Shown: in pieces, positions 4,525 through 10,174 of the stretch
Position numbering within the stretch: the first letter of the stretch is position 1
Layout of the letters: the number at the start of each line of letters is the position of its first letter
Source: Parcubacteria group bacterium CG2_30_45_37
Lineage (GTDB): Bacteria > Patescibacteriota > Patescibacteriia > Patescibacteriales > GWC2-42-12
Assembly (NCBI GenBank): GCA_001873515.1
Contig: MNZH01000065.1
Span: 1-10,174 of the forward strand
Reading direction: 5' to 3'
Length of the DNA: 10,174 bases
The notes under the pieces: model-generated
What the model saw: the letters and a program-made list of their open reading frames with translations, nothing else
Database searches by the model: none
What the model was told of the DNA's origin: nothing
Program-made: the position numbers and the translations under genes

Positions 4525-6357
4525 TTAACTTTTTTTCCTATACTTCGTATACAACACCTGCGCCCTTAACTTTCCCTTGCCCTTAAGCCAGCGCAAAGCC
4601 CGGAGAGCTTCTTTATTTTCATGGGCGCGCCTGACCGAAGCGCCGGCGTCAATTTTATACAAAGCCTCCAGCCGTTTCTTAATAATTTCTTTAGTGGTGG
4701 GAATGGGCTGGCCGCCGCCGCCGATGCAGCCGCCCGGGCAGGCCATAACTTCAATATAATCATAATCATTAAGCTTGTCAAAAACCGGCTGAATCTGCCC
4801 GATGCCGTTGACCACGGCGATTCTCAATTTCTTGCCAGCCAACTCCACGACCGCTTCTTTGACTCCGGCCAAACCGCGCGCCTGCTTAAATTCCACCCGG
4901 CCATGGCCGGCTTTCAAACTCATTTTATTTTTTTTATTTTCCTCAAGGCAAACCGTATCTCGCGCCGTAGCCAGCAGATACTCGGCTGTTCTTAGGGCCG
5001 ATTCCATCACGCCGCCAGTGGCGCCATAAATCGCGGCCGCGCCGCTTGATTCGCCCAAGGGATTGTCTGACGCCGCCGGTTTCAATTTAAAAAAATCTAT
5101 TCCATGCTTTTTAATCAGCCAGGCCAATTCCCTGGTGGTCAGGCAATAATCAATCGGCCAGTTGCCTCTAATTTTTAACTCGGCGCGGCCAGCCTCAAAC
5201 TTTTTGGCCGTGCAAGGCACAATTGAAACCGTTAAAATATTTTTCTGATTGATTTTCATCTTTTCGGCCCAGTAGGTTTTGATTAGGCCGGCGCTGTGGC
5301 TTTGCGGGCTTCTGGCCGTGGTCAAATTCGGCATTAAATCCGGACGATAAAATTCAATATATTTTATCCAGGCCGGGCAGCAGGAAGTGAGCATAGGCAA
5401 AACCCCCCTTTGTCCCCCCTTATCAGGGGGGATGCCTGATTTCACTCGCGCCACCAATTCTTCGGCTTCTACTATGGTAGTTATGTCCGCGCCGAAATTT
5501 ACGTCAAAGACATAATTAAAGCCCAGCTTTTTCAAGGCCGCCACCACTTGCCCGGACATTATCTTGCCGTACGGCGCGCCAAATTCTTCGCCAATGCTCA
5601 CTCTGATTGAAGGCGCAAACTGCGCTACCAGCACTTTACCCCCCTTGACAAAGGGGGGTAGGGGGGATTTATCGCGCAAAGCTTTTTCCACCAAATGCCA
5701 GTGGCTCTGTTCCTGGGCCGCGCCCGCCGGGCAATGCAAAGCGCACTGGCCGCAATAAATGCAATCGGCCGGTTTGGCTTTTTTGCCGATAAAAGGCAGG
5801 CCGCGGTGTTCGCTCGCCGGCACGATTTCCTGGTCAATGCCCTTGCCCGTTAACTTTAAATAATTTATTTTCTGTACATCATTGCAAACGTCCAGACAAT
5901 GGCGGCAGTCAATGCATTGCCGGCCGTCAATTTCCACGGCGTTGGCGAATTTATAAACTTTCCTTTTGCTTTTCCGGTCTGAAAAATGGGTAATTTCAAT
6001 TTTATATTTTTCGGCGTACTCCAGCAGCTGGCAATTAAACCGCCAAATGCAGGTCGGGCATCTTTTAATGTGCTCGGCGAAAATCAATTCCAGGTTTAAA
6101 TTTCTGGAGCGCTTGACCCGCTCGCTGTCGGTCTTAATTTCCAGGCCGGCGGCAACCGGCGTTGAACAAGCGGTGGCCAAATTTTTCCGATCCACGATTT
6201 CCACCACGCAGACGCGGCAATTGGCTTTCACGGGCAAATCCGGATGATAGCATAAATTGGGAATTTCAATGCCGTTATCATGGGCAACCTGCATGATGGT
6301 TTTCCCCTCTAAGCAGCTTAGCCGCCGGCCGTTTATTTTTAGGTTAATTTTTTTCAT
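4525..6357 (-). CDS. hydA: [FeFe] hydrogenase catalytic subunit, multi-cluster
   Basis: This 610-residue enzyme reduces protons to H2 (or the reverse). In order: a [2Fe-2S] ferredoxin domain (C36, C47, C50, C64); the His-Cys [4Fe-4S] site H96, C100, C103, C109; two [4Fe-4S] ferredoxin motifs (C148/151/154/158 and C199/202/205/209); then the H-cluster domain with L1 TSCCPAW (C326 proton relay, C327 ligand), L2 VPCTAKKFE (C382, K385) and L3 VMACPGGC (C540, C544) followed by GGGGQP. All H-cluster ligands are present. The usual methionine of MPC is valine (V380). Two stretches, about 231-240 and 308-317, are absent from homologues and are encoded by palindromic C6/G6 elements. Architecture matches Clostridium CpI and the HndD/HydA type. 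It overlaps the NuoF-like gene by 14 nt, and the pair probably forms an NADH-linked hydrogenase. Maturation genes (hydEFG) are not in this window. Confidence 0.97.
   Translation of the reverse strand: MKKINLKINGRRLSCLEGKTIMQVAHDNGIEIPNLCYHPDLPVKANCRVCVVEIVDRKNLATACSTPVAAGLEIKTDSERVKRSRNLNLELIFAEHIKRCPTCIWRFNCQLLEYAEKYKIEITHFSDRKSKRKVYKFANAVEIDGRQCIDCRHCLDVCNDVQKINYLKLTGKGIDQEIVPASEHRGLPFIGKKAKPADCIYCGQCALHCPAGAAQEQSHWHLVEKALRDKSPLPPFVKGGKVLVAQFAPSIRVSIGEEFGAPYGKIMSGQVVAALKKLGFNYVFDVNFGADITTIVEAEELVARVKSGIPPDKGGQRGVLPMLTSCCPAWIKYIEFYRPDLMPNLTTARSPQSHSAGLIKTYWAEKMKINQKNILTVSIVPCTAKKFEAGRAELKIRGNWPIDYCLTTRELAWLIKKHGIDFFKLKPAASDNPLGESSGAAAIYGATGGVMESALRTAEYLLATARDTVCLEENKKNKMSLKAGHGRVEFKQARGLAGVKEAVVELAGKKLRIAVVNGIGQIQPVFDKLNDYDYIEVMACPGGCIGGGGQPIPTTKEIIKKRLEALYKIDAGASVRRAHENKEALRALRWLKGKGKLRAQVLYTKYRKKS
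5401..5436. repeat. In-frame palindromic C6/G6 element 1 inside hydA
   Basis: On the plus strand two C6 tracts (5403-5408 and 5414-5419) precede a G6 tract (5426-5431). The second C6 pairs with the G6 in a stem of about 8 bp (5413-5420 with 5425-5432) and a 4-nt loop, with the first C6 left as an extra arm. Read as protein on the minus strand it encodes the extra residues IPPDKGGQRG (309-318), just before the L1 motif. The plus-strand order (C6, C6, hairpin, G6) matches element 2 read on the minus strand, so the two copies lie in opposite orientations. Confidence 0.85.
5637..5667. repeat. In-frame palindromic C6/G6 element 2 inside hydA
   Basis: TACCCCCCTT (5637-5646) and AAGGGGGGTA (5651-5660) form a perfect 10-bp stem with loop GACA, followed by an extra G6 (5661-5666). 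On the minus strand this gives C6, C6, loop, G6, the same plan as element 1. Translation yields SPLPPFVKGG (231-240), a stretch between the ferredoxin-like domain and the H-cluster domain that homologues lack. The gene stays open through it. Confidence 0.88.
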
Positions 6358-7351
6358 GGTAAACGTTTTTTATCAAGCTTTTTATGGGTACGGCCGCGGC
6401 GGCGCCTAAAGCGCAAAATGAAGCGTCGCTTAAATTGTCCAACAAATCATTAAACAGGCGCCAATCAATTTTTTCTTTCATAAAAACATCCCTTAGCCGG
6501 TATATCCCTTCGCGGCACGGGGCGCATTGGCCGCAGGATTCGTTGACGTAAAAGTTCAGCCAATTTTTAACGACTTTTTTAAAATCATTTTTGGCCCGGC
6601 TGTAAACCGTAATGGCGCCGGCGCCCGAGGCCGGCCGCTTTAGCTGCTTAGCGTTAAAGACTTCGCCGGAGACGTTGCCGCCGACTTGAATGAAAAAAGG
6701 AAATTTAGGAAAATTGTCGGTTTGTTTTAAAATTTTTTCCACGGTTAAGTTATCCGGCAATTCAAAAACTCCCTCAAACGGGCAATCGCCGGAAATGGTA
6801 TAAAATCTGGTGTTTTTAAACTGGCCGGCCGCCACCAGGCTCACATTATAAAACGTCTCCACGTTGTTGATTAAGGTGGGGCGGCCCCAGAGCCCGCTGG
6901 TCGTGGGAAAGGGCGGTCTTAATCTGGGCTCAATCCGTTTGCCTTCAATGGCGTTTAAAATCGCGCTTTCTTCCCCGCCGATATAACCGGAGTTAATCGG
7001 TTTAACGAATATCTCAATTTTAGCGTCTTTAATCAGGCTGGCTAATTTTTTATTTAATTTTTTATGGTAAGCATAATTTAAATACAAAAAAGCTCTTTCG
7101 GCAGACAAAAAGTCAATGGCGATTTTTATGCCATCAATTACCCGAGCCGCGTAATGCTCCAAAATGCAGCCGTCCTTCATTACGCCCGGTTCGCCCTCGG
7201 CCGCGTTGCACACTACAAAACATTTCTTATTGTCAGCGGATTTACTCTCCAAAGCTTTAGCGACGGAGAGCCATTTCTCGGCCACAAAAAAACCGGCGCC
7301 GCCGCGGCCGACCAAGTTAGCTTTCTTTATTTTAGATAAAATGTCACTCAC
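6344..7351 (-). CDS. hydB: Compact NuoF-like NADH/FMN subunit of the hydrogenase
   Basis: This 335-residue flavoprotein is expected to take electrons from NADH and pass them to the hydrogenase. The FMN/NADH fold shows GRGGAGF (15-21) with E25-K-W, NAAEGEPG (49-56) followed by KDG, and GYIGGEESA (122-130); an SLBB-like region spans about 190-250. The C-terminal [4Fe-4S] motif is ESCGQCAPCREG (271-282; C273, C276, C279) plus C313 in SFCALG, the N3-type cluster of NuoF. Compared with HydB/HndC of about 530-620 residues it lacks both the N-terminal thioredoxin-like [2Fe-2S] domain and the C-terminal ferredoxin pair. The start is GTG at 7351, 8 nt after the gap stop. The end overlaps hydA by 14 nt. 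No NuoE/HydC-like gene is adjacent, so the complex is either two-subunit or has a partner encoded elsewhere. Confidence 0.94.
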   Translation of the reverse strand: MSDILSKIKKANLVGRGGAGFFVAEKWLSVAKALESKSADNKKCFVVCNAAEGEPGVMKDGCILEHYAARVIDGIKIAIDFLSAERAFLYLNYAYHKKLNKKLASLIKDAKIEIFVKPINSGYIGGEESAILNAIEGKRIEPRLRPPFPTTSGLWGRPTLINNVETFYNVSLVAAGQFKNTRFYTISGDCPFEGVFELPDNLTVEKILKQTDNFPKFPFFIQVGGNVSGEVFNAKQLKRPASGAGAITVYSRAKNDFKKVVKNWLNFYVNESCGQCAPCREGIYRLRDVFMKEKIDWRLFNDLLDNLSDASFCALGAAAAVPIKSLIKNVYHEKN

Positions 7352-7359
7352 AAAAATTA

Positions 7360-8397
7360 TTAAATTAACTTCTTTTTATCTATCTGCTCACATAAATCAG
7401 CTAACCGACAACTATAGCCCCACTCATTATCATACCAACTAATAATTTTCAGCATGTCTCCGTCAATTACTTTGGTTAAAGCTAAATCAACAATCGCGCT
7501 CGCGGAATTTCCGATGAAATCCGACGATACCAGCGGCTCATCGGTTACGGCCACGATGCTTTGGTAGCTTCCGGCCGCGGCTTTTTTTACAGCGTCGTTC
7601 ACGGCTTCGGCAGTCACAACTTTTTCCATAATATAAACCGTATCGCAAAGCGACACTACGGGCGTGGGCACGCGTAAAGCCAAGCCGTCAAATTTTCCGG
7701 CCAGTTCCGGAATGGTTAGGGCCGCGGCGCGAGCCGCTCCCGTAGTGGTTGGCACGATATTCACGGCCGCGGCGCGAGCGCGCCTTAAATCTTTATGAGT
7801 TCCGTCCACCAAATTTTGGTCCGCCGTATAAGCATGAATCGTGGACATGACAGCCTTTTTTATGCCGAAACTATCCCTGATTATTTTCGTTACCGGCGCC
7901 AGGCAATTGGTGGTGCAGGACGCCATGGAAATGATTTTATCGCTTTTGCTTAAATCTTTTTCATTGACCGACAAAATAATGGTTTTAATTTGTCCCCTCT
8001 CCTTACTAAGGAGAGGGTTAGGGTGAGGTGTCTCTTTAGCCGGAGCGGAAATTATCACCTTCTTGGCGCCAGCTTCCAGGTGTTGCCCGGCGCCGGCAAC
8101 ATCCGTAAATCTGCCGGTGCATTCCAAAACAATATCCACTTTCATTTTTCCCCAAGGCAGTTTGGCCGGCTCTTTTTCCTTGAACACCTGGTATTTCTTG
8201 CCGTCCACCGCTAAACTATCGGCGACGGCCTCAACCTTTTTATCAAAATCATAACAACTGTCGTGCTTTAGCAAATGCGCCAGCGTTTTGGTGTCGGTCA
8301 GGTCATTAATGGCCACGATTTTTACCCCCTTTTTATTAAGTAAAGCCTTAAAAGCGCTTCGGCCAATCCGGCCAAAGCCGTTTATCGCAATGTTCAT
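7360..8397 (-). CDS. gap: NAD-dependent glyceraldehyde-3-phosphate dehydrogenase
   Basis: This glycolytic enzyme converts glyceraldehyde-3-phosphate, phosphate and NAD+ to 1,3-bisphosphoglycerate and NADH. From the ATG at 8397 it has 345 residues: NGFGRIGR (6-13), D32 in AINDLTD (favouring NAD+ over NADP+), catalytic ASCTTNC with C161, H188 in STIHAYT, and WYDNEWGYS (321-329). A longer in-frame start at 8445 would add 16 residues ahead of the conserved NGFGRIGR, run over the promoter, and is unlikely. Residues about 122-135 (TPHPNPLL, then SKERGQ) interrupt the usual SAPAK...IKTI junction and are encoded by a palindromic element. Length without it is normal. The gene opens an operon with hydB and hydA, which could directly reoxidise the NADH it makes. 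It has two upstream TATAAT boxes and no clear Shine-Dalgarno site. Confidence 0.96.
   Translation of the reverse strand: MNIAINGFGRIGRSAFKALLNKKGVKIVAINDLTDTKTLAHLLKHDSCYDFDKKVEAVADSLAVDGKKYQVFKEKEPAKLPWGKMKVDIVLECTGRFTDVAGAGQHLEAGAKKVIISAPAKETPHPNPLLSKERGQIKTIILSVNEKDLSKSDKIISMASCTTNCLAPVTKIIRDSFGIKKAVMSTIHAYTADQNLVDGTHKDLRRARAAAVNIVPTTTGAARAAALTIPELAGKFDGLALRVPTPVVSLCDTVYIMEKVVTAEAVNDAVKKAAAGSYQSIVAVTDEPLVSSDFIGNSASAIVDLALTKVIDGDMLKIISWYDNEWGYSCRLADLCEQIDKKKLI
7995..8030. repeat. In-frame palindromic element inside gap
   Basis: CCCTCTCCTT (7995-8004) and AAGGAGAGGG (8008-8017) form a perfect 10-bp stem with loop ACT, followed by TTAGGGTGAGGTG. On the minus strand this reads a C-rich arm (CACCTCACCCTAA), then the hairpin, the same plan as the C6/G6 elements in hydA but with different bases. 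It encodes the GAPDH insertion at about 122-135. C-rich repeats of this type, translating as PHPNPL-like strings, are known dispersed repeats in many bacteria (recalled, not searched). Confidence 0.85.
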
Positions 8398-8413
8398 ATT
8401 TTTACGGTTAAAA

Positions 8414-8430
8414 ATTATAGAATAATTATA
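8414..8430 (-). promoter_or_regulatory. Tandem TATAAT boxes upstream of gap
   Basis: On the minus strand TATAAT occurs at 8430-8425 and again at 8419-8414, 11 nt apart. The first is preceded by TGT, giving an extended -10 (TGnTATAAT), which can work without a good -35; the region 14-20 nt upstream is T-rich (TTTTTG/TTGTTT). Starts would fall near 8418 or 8407, leaving about 10-21 nt before the ATG. The boxes sit just after the ricT terminator, as expected for the promoter of the gap-hydrogenase operon. Confidence 0.65.
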
Positions 8431-8448
8431 ACATATATTAGACAAAAC

Positions 8449-8475
8449 AAAAAACAGCCCTTCGGCCGCTTTTTT
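8449..8475 (-). terminator. Intrinsic terminator after ricT
   Basis: On the minus strand A6, GCGGCC, loop GAAG, GGCTG and T6 form a hairpin in which GCGGCC (8469-8464) pairs with GGCTGT (8459-8454) using two G-U pairs, extended by the A and T tracts. On the plus strand the G-U pairs become A-C mismatches, so it serves leftward transcription. It closes the tsf-ricT unit 18 nt after the ricT stop and its T tract runs into the gap promoter. Confidence 0.8.
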
Positions 8476-8493
8476 ATTATTACTTCTAACTTC

Positions 8494-9318
8494 TTACCTC
8501 TTAATTTTTTTCGCTTCCACTTCCACTACATCGCCGCCCTCGCCGTTAGAACCTTCCAGTAAAACATCAACCGTTTGTTTTAAAATATGCTGGGCAATAA
8601 CCCGGCCGCGCTTGCCTTCAACTTTAACTTCACTGTCAACCAACGGCAATTTTTCGGCTAATTTTTTATAACCGTCTTCTTCAAACGATAAACAGCACAT
8701 CAAGCGGCCGCAAACGCCGGAAATGCGCTCCGAACCGCGGTGCACGCATTGTTGCAGTTCAGCCATCTCCGAAGTGATGGAATTGAGTTCGCCTAAAAAG
8801 CGGCCGCAACATAACGGCCGGCCGCAATGGCCGAAATCGCCCGAGTGGCGCGCTTCGTCGCGGATGCCGATTTGCTGAAGCCTGATGGCCTTGCTGAAAT
8901 GCTTGGTCAAATCTTTAACCAGCTCGCGAAAATCCACTCGGCTATCCGCGATAAAAGGAAAAGTCAGGCGCGCGCCGTCAAACGAGTAATGCACGTCAAC
9001 CAATTTCATGGGCAGCTGGTATTTCTCAATCAGCTTGCGGCAAAAAGTAAAATCTTTTTTCTTCTGCTTGTCGTTGGGCAGTTTTTCCAAATCGGCCGGC
9101 TCGGCCTTTCTGATAACCTTCTTAATTTCCACTGACTCGCCTTCAGCCGGCTTTTCCGGGTCAGCGTCGGGCGCGGTCGCGAAACCAACCACTTTGCCTA
9201 ACTCCACGCCCAGTTCTGTTTTAACAATCACCTGATCGCCGATTTTTACGTCCAAAGCAAACGGGTCAAAATTATATTTTTTGTCCCAAGGCGCGAATTG
9301 TACCTGAACTAGTTTCAT
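8494..9318 (-). CDS. ricT: PSP1/RicT (YaaT) family protein
   Basis: This 274-residue member of the PSP1 family is known in Bacillus subtilis as RicT (YaaT), part of the Ric (Y-) complex, which binds Fe-S clusters and assists RNase Y in mRNA maturation. The core shows QIGIRDEARH (149-158), GHCGRPLCC (163-171) and SGVCGRLMCCL (200-210), giving C165, C170, C171, C203, C208 and C209, the cysteine set characteristic of the family; C93 and C191 are extra. The region 48-90 is a charged, variable linker. The usual K-x-QNL-x-LNP segment before SGVCGR is replaced by LQQCVHRGSERI, a local divergence. RicA and RicF partners are not visible here. It starts 7 nt after the tsf stop with no Shine-Dalgarno site, but TATAAT lies 6 nt before the ATG. 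A terminator follows. Confidence 0.92.
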   Translation of the reverse strand: MKLVQVQFAPWDKKYNFDPFALDVKIGDQVIVKTELGVELGKVVGFATAPDADPEKPAEGESVEIKKVIRKAEPADLEKLPNDKQKKKDFTFCRKLIEKYQLPMKLVDVHYSFDGARLTFPFIADSRVDFRELVKDLTKHFSKAIRLQQIGIRDEARHSGDFGHCGRPLCCGRFLGELNSITSEMAELQQCVHRGSERISGVCGRLMCCLSFEEDGYKKLAEKLPLVDSEVKVEGKRGRVIAQHILKQTVDVLLEGSNGEGGDVVEVEAKKIKR

Positions 9319-9324
9319 ACAAAA

Positions 9325-9330
9325 ATTATA
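9325..9330 (-). promoter_or_regulatory. Possible -10 box placing ricT on a leaderless mRNA
   Basis: On the minus strand TATAAT overlaps the tsf stop codon and is followed by TTTTGT and the ricT ATG. With a normal 6-7 nt gap from box to start site, transcription would begin at or next to the A of the ATG. No clear -35 is seen, so this may be chance in AT-rich sequence, but the same spacing recurs before cca. Confidence 0.45.
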
Positions 9331-10123
9331 GGCTATACCTGATAAATTTTTCCACTTTCACTCCGCCCAAAATATCTTCAACCTGCTTTTTGTCATCTTT
9401 GATATACTCTTGTTTCACCAGACAGACTTCTTCGTAAAATTTCTCGAGCTTCCCGGCCGTGATTTTTTCAATCATGTTTTCGCTCTTGCCTTCTTTCAAG
9501 AGTTGCTCGCGGTAAATTTCTTTTTCTTTGGCGATTTCCCCGGCCGCCACGTCTGCCGGCGCGATATATTTCGGGTTGGCGGCCGCAACTTGCATGGCGA
9601 TGTCATAAGCGATGTCGCTTTGGCCTTCTTTGTTTAAAGCCGCTAAAACGCCGATTTTCCCGCCCGAGTGCGAATAAACCGCCACCGTGCCGCTTGAAGT
9701 TAATTTATCATATCTTTTAACGTCCAACTTCTCGCCAATCACGCCGCTCAAGCTGTCTAAATCTTCTTTGACCGTACTGCCAGCAAAATTTAAAGATATC
9801 AATTCAGCCAAATCCTCAGGCTGTTTGGCAATAATTAAATCCAAAATTTTCGCGGCGAAAGCTTGAAATTTTTCGCTTCTGACCACGAAATCGGTCTCGG
9901 CGTTGATTTCCACAATATAGCCGGTTTTGGCGTCATCGCTCACCGCCAGTTTAATGACGCCTTCGCGCGTTTCGCGATCGCTTCGTTTGGCCGCCTTGGC
10001 AATGCCTTTTTTCCTTAAAATTTCCACGGCTTTGTCAATGTCGCCGCCGACCTCTGTCAAGGCGGCTTGGCAATCGCCGATGCCGGCGCCGGTTTTTTCA
10101 CGCAATATTTTTAACTTTTCCAT
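9326..10123 (-). CDS. tsf: Translation elongation factor Ts
   Basis: This 265-residue EF-Ts is the cytoplasmic nucleotide exchange factor that releases GDP from EF-Tu. The N-terminal UBA-like domain carries LREKTGAGIGDCQAAL (7-22), close to the consensus. The core shows AETDFV (75-80), whose Asp-Phe pair (D78, F79) inserts near the Mg2+ site of EF-Tu, then GEKLDVKRY (130-138), YSHSGGKIGVLAAL (150-163), DIAMQVAA (174-181) with NPKYI, and the C-terminal segment with EGKSENMIEKITAGKLEKF (211-229). Length is close to the usual 280-300 residues. The ATG at 10123 lies 7 nt after the stop of the upstream partial gene, in keeping with the near-universal rpsB-tsf order. No Shine-Dalgarno site is seen; AATAATAAATTT precedes the ATG. 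Confidence 0.97.
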   Translation of the reverse strand: MEKLKILREKTGAGIGDCQAALTEVGGDIDKAVEILRKKGIAKAAKRSDRETREGVIKLAVSDDAKTGYIVEINAETDFVVRSEKFQAFAAKILDLIIAKQPEDLAELISLNFAGSTVKEDLDSLSGVIGEKLDVKRYDKLTSSGTVAVYSHSGGKIGVLAALNKEGQSDIAYDIAMQVAAANPKYIAPADVAAGEIAKEKEIYREQLLKEGKSENMIEKITAGKLEKFYEEVCLVKQEYIKDDKKQVEDILGGVKVEKFIRYSL

Positions 10124-10130
10124 AAATTTA

Positions 10131-10174
10131 TTATTGATTATTAGCTTTCTTTTCTTTTTCCATTTTGCCTTCTA
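10131..10174 (-). CDS. rpsB: C-terminal tail of an upstream gene, probably ribosomal protein S2
   Basis: The last 13 codons read EGKMEKEKKANNQ and end in TAA, 7 nt before tsf. The charged Lys/Glu tail and its position directly upstream of tsf fit the C-terminal extension of ribosomal protein S2, since rpsB-tsf is one of the most conserved bacterial gene pairs. No S2 domain residues are inside the window, so identity rests on gene order alone. The other two minus frames close within the segment or start after a stop and give no better reading. Confidence 0.5.
   Translation of the reverse strand, partial: EGKMEKEKKANNQ

Noticed and set aside
4214..5029. Long open frames on other strands and frames across the hydrogenase and membrane-protein genes
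   Set aside because: They mirror GC-rich codon patterns of the real genes and show no family features.
5401..5667. CRISPR-like or tandem repeat reading of the C6/G6 tracts
   Set aside because: Only two copies, in opposite orientation, about 235 bp apart, and within an intact coding frame.
5401..5667. Idea that the C6/G6 palindromes break hydA or are internal terminators
   Set aside because: The frame is open throughout, all downstream H-cluster motifs are intact, and no T tract follows either hairpin.
8398..8445. Longer GAPDH start adding 16 residues
   Set aside because: The extension lies ahead of the conserved NGFGRIGR motif, which normally sits 5-6 residues from the start, and would translate across the TATAAT boxes.

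Overview
The window reads as a chromosomal segment of a small-genome bacterium, most likely of the Patescibacteria/CPR, Parcubacteria-like. This is an inference from gene content, short overlapping genes, AT-rich gaps, near absence of Shine-Dalgarno sites and the style of the hydrogenase operon; it is not proven by any single marker. TGA is used as a stop (NUDIX gene), so the UGA=Gly code of Gracilibacteria/Absconditabacteria does not apply. Every convincing gene lies on the minus strand, so transcription runs from right to left.

From right to left: (a) the translation cluster, with the last codons of a probable rpsB, then tsf (EF-Ts) and a PSP1/RicT-family protein, closed by an intrinsic terminator near 8449-8475. 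(b) An energy operon from 8397 to 3979: NAD-dependent GAPDH, a compact NuoF-like hydrogenase subunit, a multi-cluster [FeFe] hydrogenase and a small polytopic membrane protein, spaced by 8 nt, a 14-nt overlap and 9 nt. Its logic is fermentative: GAPDH makes NADH, and the flavoprotein plus [FeFe] hydrogenase can reoxidise it to H2. (c) A 3' region with an unusual perfect three-way-junction palindrome and then a terminator. (d) A second operon: CCA-adding enzyme, MTH1-like NUDIX hydrolase and a cyclophilin lipoprotein, overlapping by 11 and 4 nt, followed 6 nt later by tRNA-Ala(CGC) and then tRNA-Pro(CGG). (e) A gene-free, hairpin-rich stretch and the N-terminal part of a large serine recombinase that runs off the left edge; it looks like the end of a mobile element beside the tRNA-Pro 3' end.

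The most notable signal is a set of short palindromic elements. Two related C6/G6 elements sit in frame inside the hydrogenase gene in opposite orientations. A third, with the same arm-plus-hairpin design but different sequence, sits in frame inside gap. Each adds about 10-13 residues that homologues lack, much like Rickettsia palindromic elements. Two further palindromes ending in AATGACAA lie between the tRNAs. Separately, 3910-3971 folds without a spare base into a 12-bp stem carrying two hairpins (9 and 7 bp) with 3-nt loops, the A-B-B'-C-C'-A' layout known from T-shaped viral terminal repeats.

Several genes (cca, ricT, possibly gap) have TATAAT so close to the ATG that their mRNAs would be leaderless or nearly so. 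The recombinase alone has a textbook AAGGAG site.
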